Origin: Caballeronia grimmiae
Lineage (GTDB): Bacteria; Pseudomonadota; Gammaproteobacteria; Burkholderiales; Burkholderiaceae
Direction of reading: 5' to 3'
Assembly: GCF_000698555.1 (NCBI RefSeq)
Contig: NZ_JFHE01000041.1
Span: 1-47,150, forward strand
DNA: 47,150 nucleotides
Below are positions 40,134 through 47,150 of this stretch, in pieces. The stretch's first letter is position 1, and each line of letters begins with the position of its first letter. Below the pieces are notes generated by a model. That model was not told the DNA's origin. It saw nothing but the letters and a program-made list of their open reading frames with translations, and did no database searches. The translations under genes were made by a program, and so were the position numbers.

Positions 40134-41954
40134 TCAGACGACGTCGCCATCGACAGAGAACTGCATCACGACGATGCCAATGGTGTCGCGTTTCGCGCGC
40201 TGCTTCGCAATTGACGCGACCTTGCTCAACTGCGCCGCTGCGCGCAATTGCCCCGGCTTGACGGTGACTGCGCCGACGGACAGTCTCACGAAGTCGAAGA
40301 ACGCCTGCCTCGCGAATCGGTCTTCGCCGATGATACCGCCCGCGGCGCGATCTTCAGTGGAGTAATAGCCGCGTACCCGATCGTTGAATTCGCCTGCGGC
40401 CCGGCTGATCCGCTCGTACCAGTCGTCACTTTGAAAGAGGATCAGGAAGTCGTCGCCACCAATGTGGCCGAGGAAATCGCCATGAGGATCGCACGCCGAC
40501 GACAATGCGTGCGCAACCGCTTTCAAGACGGCGTCGCCTTGCCAGTAGCCGTAACGATCATTGAAGGGCTTGAAGTGATCCAGATCCGCATAGCACGCGA
40601 CGAACGCCACGCCGCTATCAATGAGGCGTTCGATATGCGCGCCCAAGGGCAGATTGCCGGGCAGAAACGTCAGCGGATTGGCGTGACGCGCAGCGTCGAG
40701 TCGAAGCTCGGTCACGGCCCGCACTGCGCTTGCGCCTGCAATGAGACCGATGTACTTGCCGTCGTCGACGACAATGAAGCCGTCGGATAACGCGTGCTGT
40801 TCGTCATCGGTTAATAGCGTGGCGATCGTTTCAATGCTCGTCGTGCGCTCGATGGACACCGGCTCCCGATTTGCGAACTGCATGCATGCACGCTTGCCGA
40901 AGAGCTCGCGATGATAGGGCAACGCGAACTGGTCCATCAGAGAACGCCTGTTGATGAGCGCGACGGGTGTGCCCTGGCGATCCACCACAGCGAGCGCGTG
41001 CAGGGACGGAAACGCGTTGAAGAGATGCACGGCGTCGTCGTTGCGCGCTTCGGGCTTCAGCGTGGGCGCTTCGATCAACATGGATTCGAGTTGATTCGCG
41101 CTTTCGTTGACATCGGCGCGACGATGCTTCGTCGCCGGATACACCGCGATCTGCTGCGATCGCAGCAGCGTAGCGGCGGATTCGGACACGTGCGTCGCCG
41201 GAGTCTGCGATGGACGGCCAAGCAAGAAGCCCTGCGCGAACGGGATACCCAGATCGCGCACGATTCTGAGGTCCGCTGCGCATTCGACGCCTTCCGCGAT
41301 CAGCAACGTGCCGGTCGCGTTCGCGAAAGACACCATCGATTTCACGGCTTCGAATTTCACCGCATTCTGCGCGATGCCATGAACGAAGTATCGATCGACC
41401 TTCACGTAGTGCGGTGCAAGATGTGTCCACAGACTCAGCGACGCATTAGCGACGCCGTAATCGTCCAGCGCGAAGCGCAAGCCGCTTGCACGCAATGCAT
41501 TGACTGAATCGACAAAGACATCGAGGTCGGGAATCTGGCTTTGCTCGGTCAGCTCGATCACGATCCGCTTGCGATCGACGTGCAGCAACGAGGCTTCGCG
41601 ATCCGGCTCCAAGCTGATCGCGGCCGCACTGTAGTTGACGAAGAGGAGCGCGTCGCCGTCCCGGCGACCGTTGAAGTAAGCCTCGATGCATGCGCGCGCT
41701 GCGGCTTGTTCAAGCTCGACGGCGAGTGCTTCGTCGTGCGCGCGAGCGAAGAGGGCGACCGGCGATTCGAGCGCTCCGCCTGCCGGTCCGCGAATGAGCC
41801 CTTCGTGGCCGATCACCGCGCCGTCCGAGAGCCGCACGATCGGCTGAAAGAGCGCCTTCAGCGCGCACGATTCGATGAGCCGCGAGATGATGGGCTCGCT
41901 GTTCGTTTCACATTCCGCTACTAAAGAAAGCATGGCCACCGTCGATTCGCACAT
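40134..41954 (-). CDS. EAL-CBS-GGDEF protein (c-di-GMP phosphodiesterase/cyclase)
   Basis: A 606-residue soluble protein. The EAL phosphodiesterase domain comes first, at about residues 20-260: GHEGLIRGP (the EAL motif reads EGL), LLFVNYS, VIELTEQ, ALDDYG, VKVDRYF, AEGVE and FAQGFLLGRP, so the metal and base residues appear complete. Two CBS repeats follow at about 290-410, then a GGDEF domain at about 430-600 with DLDHFKPFND and signature GGDDF. The RxxD inhibitory site is not kept: the position reads PHGD. So it could both degrade and make c-di-GMP, with CBS domains possibly sensing nucleotides. The start is uncertain among GTG 41960, ATG 41954 and ATG 41933. It lies 65 bases downstream of the chemoreceptor gene. 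Confidence 0.88.
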   Translation of the reverse strand: MCESTVAMLSLVAECETNSEPIISRLIESCALKALFQPIVRLSDGAVIGHEGLIRGPAGGALESPVALFARAHDEALAVELEQAAARACIEAYFNGRRDGDALLFVNYSAAAISLEPDREASLLHVDRKRIVIELTEQSQIPDLDVFVDSVNALRASGLRFALDDYGVANASLSLWTHLAPHYVKVDRYFVHGIAQNAVKFEAVKSMVSFANATGTLLIAEGVECAADLRIVRDLGIPFAQGFLLGRPSQTPATHVSESAATLLRSQQIAVYPATKHRRADVNESANQLESMLIEAPTLKPEARNDDAVHLFNAFPSLHALAVVDRQGTPVALINRRSLMDQFALPYHRELFGKRACMQFANREPVSIERTTSIETIATLLTDDEQHALSDGFIVVDDGKYIGLIAGASAVRAVTELRLDAARHANPLTFLPGNLPLGAHIERLIDSGVAFVACYADLDHFKPFNDRYGYWQGDAVLKAVAHALSSACDPHGDFLGHIGGDDFLILFQSDDWYERISRAAGEFNDRVRGYYSTEDRAAGGIIGEDRFARQAFFDFVRLSVGAVTVKPGQLRAAAQLSKVASIAKQRAKRDTIGIVVMQFSVDGDVV

Positions 41955-42018
41955 CGGCACGCGTTCTAGCGCGAGCGATGGCGCAAGAGTTGAGGGACTG
42001 TTCCGGCAGATGTTGCGC

Positions 42019-43569
42019 TCAGCACGTTTCCAGCGTGAACGCCTGCATGACCGAGGTCAGGGCTTCGGCTTTCTTGCGCAGACCTTGAGCGGCCTGCACG
42101 CCGTCCTGCGCGAACGCTGCATTCTCTTGCGTGGTGCGATCGAGCATCGACATGGCGCCGTTGAGTTCATCCAGATCGCGGCTCTGATCCGCCGATGAAT
42201 TCGCAATCGATTCGATCAGACCGACGAGGCCGTCCATCGTGCCGATGAGGCCCGACGTCGCGCTGCCCGCTTTCTCGACTGCGATGCCGCTGCTGTCGAC
42301 TTCGGACGTCATGCCCTTGATCAACGATGCAATCTCTTGCGCAGCGGTGGCCGTGCGGCTCGCGAGGCTGCGCACTTCCTGCGCGACGACCGCAAAGCCA
42401 CGGCCTTGCGCGCCGGCGCGCGCCGCTTCGACGGCAGCATTGAGCGCAAGCAAGTTGGTCTGGAATGAAATGCTTTCGATGACGGACGTGATGTCGCGGA
42501 TGCGCGTGGAATTCTCGACGAGGCCTCGCATGCGGGCGACCGCTTCCTTTGCCGCCGTATCGCCATCTTTCGCCTGTGAGGAAGCTGCGTTAGCGAGCGA
42601 ACGTGCGCGCGACGCATGACCGGCGTTGTCGCGAACCATTGCGGCGAGTTCGTCGATACTGGCCGATGTTTGTTGCAGGCTCGCGGCCTGTTGCTCGGTG
42701 CGAACCGAAAGGCTCGTATTGCCGCTTGCCAACGTTGCGGTCGTCTCGGACATCGTGGCGGTCAACGCATGAACTTGTCCGATCATCGTCGCGAGTTGCT
42801 GGCGCATCGCTTCCATTGCGGATAGCAGGCTGCCGGGGTGTTTTGCCGGCACTTCGGCGGACAAGTCGCCTGAGGCGATCTGATTGGCAAGCTGCGCCGC
42901 GACCGCGGGTTCGCCGCCGAGCTGACGCAACAACTTGCGAAACAGCGACGCGCACAACACGCTGACGATCACGAGTCCCACGCCGCTCGCTAGGAGAACG
43001 ATGATCTGCAGAACCCGTGCATCGACGATCGACCGGTTGTATTCGTCACGCGCAGTCGTGAGTTGGCGTTGCCTCAACTGAAGACCATCGTCCTGGAGCT
43101 TCTTCGACATCGGCTCGATGCTCTGCGTTTGAATCCACTGGGCTTCCGAGAGATTGTTCGACGCAAGCAGTTTCGTCGCGGGGGTGAAGCCCTTGTCGCG
43201 CAGCGCGTGCCAGTCCGTCGCGAAGCGGCTTGCAAGCGTTCGTTCCTCCGCATCCAGATCATGACGGAGATACTGCTGCATCATGCGGTCGATCTGGTCA
43301 ATGCGCTTTCCCGCCGACTCGACGACACGCTTCGTCTTGTCCGCCGACGGGTCGAGGATGGCGTCGCTGATGGCGAACGTCGTCTCTGTCGTTGCCTCGT
43401 TGATGATCGAGATGTTCTGCAATGACTGCGCGCGTCCTTCGAACATGCGCTTGAGTGCGGCAGTGCCGCTCGATGCGGCCACGAGTCCCGCCGCGCCGAC
43501 CGCAGTGAGCGCCAAAGCCGCAACGATGCTGACGATAAGTAGATGAGTTCGAACCGTGATAGTGCGCAT
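42019..43569 (-). CDS. Methyl-accepting chemotaxis protein
   Basis: A 516-residue transmembrane chemoreceptor. TM1 is at about residues 9-33 (HLLIVSIVAALALTAVGAAGLVAA). A periplasmic four-helix-bundle domain of about 150 residues follows, then TM2 (IIVLLASGVGLVIVSVLCASLF), a HAMP domain and a long coiled signalling domain. The hairpin tip ISFQTNLLALNAAVEAARAG...GRGFAVVAQEVRSLA is nearly invariant in such receptors. The C-terminus, VMQAFTLETC, has no NWETF-type CheR tether. I use ATG 43569, which begins the membrane helix. A longer frame to 43653 precedes it with hydrophilic sequence. Ligand unknown. Probably co-transcribed with the EAL-GGDEF gene. Confidence 0.92.
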   Translation of the reverse strand: MRTITVRTHLLIVSIVAALALTAVGAAGLVAASSGTAALKRMFEGRAQSLQNISIINEATTETTFAISDAILDPSADKTKRVVESAGKRIDQIDRMMQQYLRHDLDAEERTLASRFATDWHALRDKGFTPATKLLASNNLSEAQWIQTQSIEPMSKKLQDDGLQLRQRQLTTARDEYNRSIVDARVLQIIVLLASGVGLVIVSVLCASLFRKLLRQLGGEPAVAAQLANQIASGDLSAEVPAKHPGSLLSAMEAMRQQLATMIGQVHALTATMSETTATLASGNTSLSVRTEQQAASLQQTSASIDELAAMVRDNAGHASRARSLANAASSQAKDGDTAAKEAVARMRGLVENSTRIRDITSVIESISFQTNLLALNAAVEAARAGAQGRGFAVVAQEVRSLASRTATAAQEIASLIKGMTSEVDSSGIAVEKAGSATSGLIGTMDGLVGLIESIANSSADQSRDLDELNGAMSMLDRTTQENAAFAQDGVQAAQGLRKKAEALTSVMQAFTLETC

Positions 43570-43640
43570 GAAGCTCCTGCTGCTCAGTTTGACGAAGGCG
43601 CATGCCGTTGCTTCGTGTTCGCATCGGCGAAGGATTGCGG

Positions 43641-43682
43641 GCATGCGTCGCATGCACGGCTTAACGGCCTTCAGACGTCTGA
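43641..43682. promoter_or_regulatory. Two perfect palindromes upstream of the chemoreceptor gene
   Basis: GCATGCG-T-CGCATGC (43641-43655) and TCAGACGTCTGA (43671-43682), 15 bases apart, lie 70-115 bases before the chemoreceptor start. Neither has a loop suitable for RNA folding, so protein binding is the likelier meaning. They match no consensus I know, and may be chance. Confidence 0.3.
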
Positions 43683-43807
43683 GTTGAGTGAATTATTTGT
43701 GACGCGATGCATCGCCATGGTGCATCGGCTCTGCAGTGATAATACGGATGACGAAATAAACACAGCTCCGGTTCCATGCGTCACCGGGGCTATGTCTTTG
43801 ACTCAGT

Positions 43808-45478
43808 TCAGCGGCGGGACTGCTTCTCCAGCACGACGGTTTCGAACAGATCGTACTCGCCCGTCGGCGTCTGATCGGCGCCCGGTGCATGGTAGTAACT
43901 CATCGTGAGGGAGGTCTTGCCGCCGTGTTCACCGGGATCGACATCGAACACGGCGATGCCATAGCCCGTGCCGGTATCGCGTTGCGCCGACCAGATTGCA
44001 TCCTCGACGGCATCGGCGCCGGGGCGGACGAACGCGCCCGCAGTCGCGCCCGGGGCCGGCGCATTGCGTTTCGTGAACACTTGCGCTTGCGGCAAGCCGT
44101 TACCCGGATCGGTGCCATACACGTCGAGCGGGGCGCTCGTGCCGCCGCCGCCGAGAATCAGGTGGATGGTGCCGCTCGTCGTGTCGATCGGATCGTTTGC
44201 GCGCTGTGCTGTCGTTACCGGACGCGGTTGAAGGGTATCGACGCGCTCGCCCGTCAGCACGTCGCGGCCCGCATGATGATTGCAGCCGCGCACCGGATGA
44301 CTGCGCTCATAGTCGTGATCGTGGCCGCATAACACGAGGTCCACGCCATAGCGGTCGAAGAGCGGCAGCCATGCCTCGCGGATGCCTTTATCCGAACCGT
44401 TGCCCGTCTTCGATGAACTGAGCGCATCCTGATGCATCTGCACGATGATCCAGTCGATATCGTCGTCATGTGATGCCTCGCGCAGCGTGCGTTCCAGCCA
44501 GCGTGTCTGTTCGCCGTTGCTATAACCGCGAACGTAAAACGACGTGCCGGGCGGAATGGCGGCGTGACCCGTGCTCGCGGCAGGCACGAGCGGCGCGGGG
44601 CCGGCAACGAACGCGGCGGCGTCCTGATAGACGACGTCGTCCGCATCGAGCGAAATGAAGCGCACGGAGCCAATCTTGAAGGTGTACCAGCGTCCCTGAA
44701 AGTGGGTGCCGTTGTCGGGCAGTGTGTAGCGCGTCAGATACGAATCGAAGCCCTGTTTGCCGTTGTGAAACTCGATCTCATGGTTGCCGGGGCAGGGCAT
44801 CCACGGACGATTCGCGGCCGATGTCTGCGCGTTGTTCCCGAAGTCACGCCACACTTCCGGCTGATGCGACGGGTTGAGGTTCGCGTAGCAGAGATCGCCG
44901 TTCAGCAGGTGAAAGAGCGGCTGAAAGCGTTCGACGGCTTGCACCGCGAAACGGCTTTGCGGCGATGACAATACCCAACCTGTGTTCGGCGTCGCCAGAT
45001 CGCCATAGCTCGTAAAGCGGAACTTACGGCGCCCGTGCGGCGCGGTCGTGAAGATCGCGCTGAAGGGTTGCGCGGCTCGGCTGTCGTTGTCGGCGGTGAC
45101 TTCATAGCGGTAGGCCGTGTCGGGACGCAGCCCGTGCAAGCGTGCGTGATAGGTGAAGACGGTCTCGCCGTTGAGACCATCGGTGTACGTGCGTTGGATT
45201 GCGTGAACCTCGTGCGCGTGACCGCCATCTCTGCTCAAGCGAACGCGCGGCTTGATCGCTTGTGCGAGCGAAGCCCAGCTCACGATCACTTCGCTCGTCG
45301 GGTCTTCACCCCACGTGAGGTGCACTTGCTCGGGCGTTCCATCAGGATTCGATGTCTGTGCGAGCGCGGGTCCGCTCATCACATTGGCGGCCGTGGCGAG
45401 ACCCGACGCGCCTGCAAGCTTGAGAAAGCCACGGCGCGATGCGATCGATGCACCATCCTGCTGGTTCTTCGTGACCAT
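43808..45478 (-). CDS. Tat-exported purple-acid-type metallophosphatase
   Basis: A 556-residue phosphoesterase. The Tat signal is clear: SRRGFLKLAGASGLATAANVMSGPALAQ. Then comes a purple acid phosphatase N-terminal fibronectin-like domain (VHLTWGEDPTSEVIVSW) and the metallophosphatase domain. Its metal ligands are visible as TSYGDLAT, LNGDLCYAN, CPGNHEIE, VQMHQDALSS and CGHDHDYERSHP, the full set of the dinuclear site. It probably releases phosphate from organic phosphates in the periplasm. The substrate is not fixed by sequence. ATG 45478 begins the Tat signal. A longer frame to 45583 would hide it inside. It is divergent from the DUF2278 gene. Confidence 0.9.
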   Translation of the reverse strand: MVTKNQQDGASIASRRGFLKLAGASGLATAANVMSGPALAQTSNPDGTPEQVHLTWGEDPTSEVIVSWASLAQAIKPRVRLSRDGGHAHEVHAIQRTYTDGLNGETVFTYHARLHGLRPDTAYRYEVTADNDSRAAQPFSAIFTTAPHGRRKFRFTSYGDLATPNTGWVLSSPQSRFAVQAVERFQPLFHLLNGDLCYANLNPSHQPEVWRDFGNNAQTSAANRPWMPCPGNHEIEFHNGKQGFDSYLTRYTLPDNGTHFQGRWYTFKIGSVRFISLDADDVVYQDAAAFVAGPAPLVPAASTGHAAIPPGTSFYVRGYSNGEQTRWLERTLREASHDDDIDWIIVQMHQDALSSSKTGNGSDKGIREAWLPLFDRYGVDLVLCGHDHDYERSHPVRGCNHHAGRDVLTGERVDTLQPRPVTTAQRANDPIDTTSGTIHLILGGGGTSAPLDVYGTDPGNGLPQAQVFTKRNAPAPGATAGAFVRPGADAVEDAIWSAQRDTGTGYGIAVFDVDPGEHGGKTSLTMSYYHAPGADQTPTGEYDLFETVVLEKQSRR

Positions 45479-45647
45479 GAACGTCGAGCTCCTTTTGGGG
45501 AAGGGATATGCTTTGAATTGCGTCTGCAAGACATTATGGTCAGGCTTATGACGGGACCGTGACAGAAGACTCGAAGGTTTCAACTACTGTGCACGAAGGT
45601 ATTCCAAAGCTGAAAATACCGTGACGTTTCACGTAAAGGAGAGGCGC

Positions 45648-46412
45648 ATGGCACGTAATCCCTATGTCGTATTCAAGGGCAAGGTCACACTCGGCGTTCC
45701 CTTTCTGGACGGTTACAAAGGCGATCCGCATTACGTGATCGTCAGTGAGGACCAGAACGGCAATGAGTTTCGCATCGTCACGAACGTGAAGTCCGACAGC
45801 TCGCTCACTGGACCAGCGGGTTATCTCGTGCTTTATCTATGGGACCAGTACTTCAAGCATCCGATGACCGCCGATCTCGCCACGCTTGCGGCAGGCGTAT
45901 TGACAACGGGCTTTCCAAAACTGGACTACGTGCACGACAAGCGCCTCGTCGATCTCACTGCGATGCGCCCCATTCCGCTCGACACGAAGGACGAGCACAA
46001 CGACATCAACGCGCTCATCAATGAGATGCTGCAACTGGACATGTCCGTCGATGGCGTCGACTATGTTTATCCGACACCGAGCTATCGCGACAACCGGCTT
46101 GGATGGAAGCCCCGGAAAGACGTGACGGTGTATGGCTTCGGCTTCCTGTTCGAGCCGGGCAAGGACGGGTTGCACGAAACGCACATGAATCAGGGCAATC
46201 CGAAGCCGCCGCCGGGAAGCCATACGAAGGACCATTCGAACGAGAACGGCGTGTTTCAGGATGGCGCGGTGATGATCGAAGTCGACGGCAAGTTTCAGGC
46301 GCTATTCGTCGCGTTCCAGACGCAGCTCGTGCCGACCGACAATCGCGGCAGGCCGATTCCCGGCGAGTCGCATCCGATTCTGCAAACCGGCAAGAGCGCG
46401 AGCCACGGTTGA
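45648..46412 (+). CDS. DUF2278 family protein (YukJ-like)
   Basis: A 254-residue, apparently cytoplasmic protein with no signal or membrane helix. Segments VTLGVPFLDGYKGDPHYVIVSEDQNG, GPAGYLVLYL and the C-terminal GVFQDGAVMIEVDGKFQALFVAFQTQLVPTD, with HMNQGNP and HTKDHSNENG between, are the DUF2278 pattern. The function of this family is not known to me. Conserved His and Asp/Glu in HMNQGNP and NGVFQDGAV could be catalytic. ATG 45648 has a strong AAAGGAGAGG ribosome site; a GTG at 45621 would add nine residues. A hairpin (CGTGA/TCACG, 45620-45633) lies just before the ribosome site. Confidence 0.82.
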   Translation: MARNPYVVFKGKVTLGVPFLDGYKGDPHYVIVSEDQNGNEFRIVTNVKSDSSLTGPAGYLVLYLWDQYFKHPMTADLATLAAGVLTTGFPKLDYVHDKRLVDLTAMRPIPLDTKDEHNDINALINEMLQLDMSVDGVDYVYPTPSYRDNRLGWKPRKDVTVYGFGFLFEPGKDGLHETHMNQGNPKPPPGSHTKDHSNENGVFQDGAVMIEVDGKFQALFVAFQTQLVPTDNRGRPIPGESHPILQTGKSASHG

Positions 46413-46612
46413 TGATGCTTGGCCGCGCGTGTCGAGGGTGACGCTTTTATCCACGAAAGATGGCGAAAACGTCCTAGTCCCGGCGATACCAGTCGCGGCA
46501 TGATCTGGCGATGCTTGCGTCACTGCAAGGCCGATTTGCGGTCGCGCGCCTCGCGAACACGTCGGCAAGCGTTGCTTTCCAGGTTTAATCGCCCACTTCA
46601 TCGGAGCCGTTC

Positions 46613-47150
46613 ATGTTTGATTATTCGTCTGGTACTGTCTCGCGCGTCGACCCGGAACTCTGGCAAGCCATTGAACAAGAGAACCGCCGTCAGGAAGATC
46701 ACATCGAACTGATCGCGTCGGAAAACTACACTTCGCCCGCGGTGATGGCTGCGCAGGGTTCGCAACTCACGAACAAGTACGCCGAAGGCTATCCCGGCAA
46801 GCGCTATTACGGCGGTTGTGAGTACGTGGATATCGTCGAGCAGCTTGCGATCGATCGCGTCAAGCAACTCTTCGGCGCCGAAGCCGCGAACGTGCAGCCG
46901 AACTCCGGCTCGCAGGCCAACCAGGGCGTGTTCTTCGCGATGCTCAAGCCGGGCGACACGATCATGGGCATGAGCCTCGCCGAAGGCGGCCACCTCACGC
47001 ACGGCTCGCCGGTCAACATGTCGGGCAAGTGGTTCAACGTCGTGAGCTACGGGCTGAACGAAGCGGAAGATATCGATTACGAAAAGACCGAAGCGCTCGC
47101 CAAGGAACACAAGCCGAAGCTGATCGTCGCGGGCGCGTCGGCGTTTGCGC
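46613..47150 (+). CDS. glyA: Serine hydroxymethyltransferase, N-terminal part (3' cut by window edge)
   Basis: The first 179 codons of a PLP enzyme that interconverts serine and glycine with transfer of a one-carbon unit to tetrahydrofolate. The N-terminal segment is diagnostic: ELIASENYTSPAVM, the GYPGKRYYGGCEYVD substrate/folate region, and NVQPNSGSQANQGVF, which contacts the PLP phosphate. The PLP lysine lies beyond the end of the window. The start at 46613 follows a weak GGAG at 46603-46606. The 200 bases upstream contain no glycine-riboswitch-like fold that I can recognise. Downstream partner genes are not visible. Confidence 0.95.
   Translation, partial: MFDYSSGTVSRVDPELWQAIEQENRRQEDHIELIASENYTSPAVMAAQGSQLTNKYAEGYPGKRYYGGCEYVDIVEQLAIDRVKQLFGAEAANVQPNSGSQANQGVFFAMLKPGDTIMGMSLAEGGHLTHGSPVNMSGKWFNVVSYGLNEAEDIDYEKTEALAKEHKPKLIVAGASAFA

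Noticed and set aside
46413..46612. Glycine or other riboswitch upstream of glyA
   Set aside because: I looked for the paired conserved cores of a glycine riboswitch and found none. Only an ordinary leader is supported.

Overview
The window is GC-rich (by eye about 60-63%) and densely coded. Gene content and codon use point to a betaproteobacterium of the Burkholderiaceae, most likely the Paraburkholderia/Caballeronia/Burkholderia group. This is an inference from the gene families (medium-chain PHA genes, an E. coli-type bcs cluster in a Burkholderia-like order, betaine-type Rieske genes, many chromosomal housekeeping-like genes), not from a marker gene.

Layout. (1) 1-5.3 kb is a tightly packed medium-chain-length polyhydroxyalkanoate (PHA)/fatty acid operon: the 3' end of an AlkK-like acyl-CoA synthetase, a MaoC-type (R)-hydratase, a class II PHA synthase (phaC), an intracellular PHA depolymerase (phaZ) and a 600-residue acyl-CoA dehydrogenase. 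(2) 5.3-8.4 kb is an accessory patch: a decayed IS1182/IS5-type transposase with three in-frame stops, an AT-richer stretch, and a lone polytopic membrane protein. (3) 8.4-11.9 kb, on the minus strand, holds an exported PQQ-like beta-propeller protein, an orphan ArsH-like flavoprotein and diacylglycerol kinase. (4) 11.9-26.9 kb is a 15-kb cellulose operon in the order (small ORF)-bcsB-Z-C-E-F-Q-A-G-R, almost every junction overlapping or within a few bases. It should build, export and phosphoethanolamine-modify cellulose under c-di-GMP control. The 3' end of bcsR runs over an antisense remnant of an enoyl-CoA hydratase gene. (5) 27.2-28.05 kb holds two tandem paralogues of an uncharacterised small protein family. 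(6) 28.07-31 kb is a sugar-type ABC importer (minus strand). (7) 31.5-39.1 kb looks like an osmolyte/betaine catabolic region: an MFS transporter, a frameshifted DddP-like M24 enzyme, a GbcB-like reductase, a LysR regulator, a GbcA-like Rieske oxygenase and an alpha/beta hydrolase. The reductase and the oxygenase are preceded by near-identical promoter/operator sequences, which suggests one shared regulator. (8) 39.2-47.15 kb carries a secreted SUEL-lectin-like protein, a low-affinity iron permease-family protein, an EAL-CBS-GGDEF protein next to a chemoreceptor, a Tat-exported purple-acid-type phosphatase divergent from a DUF2278 protein, and the 5' end of glyA.

How the parts fit. The PHA genes link fatty acid activation to storage and re-use of carbon. 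The cellulose operon contains two c-di-GMP receptors (the PilZ domain of BcsA and the GIL domain of BcsE), and a c-di-GMP turnover protein lies 14 kb away, though a direct link is not shown. The strongest less-expected signals are the duplicated regulatory element upstream of the two Rieske-system genes, the CG-dinucleotide frameshift in the DddP-like gene, the crotonase remnant under the end of bcsR, the 9x hexanucleotide repeat in bcsB and a small ORF translationally coupled to bcsB. I found no CRISPR array, tRNA, rRNA or prophage.
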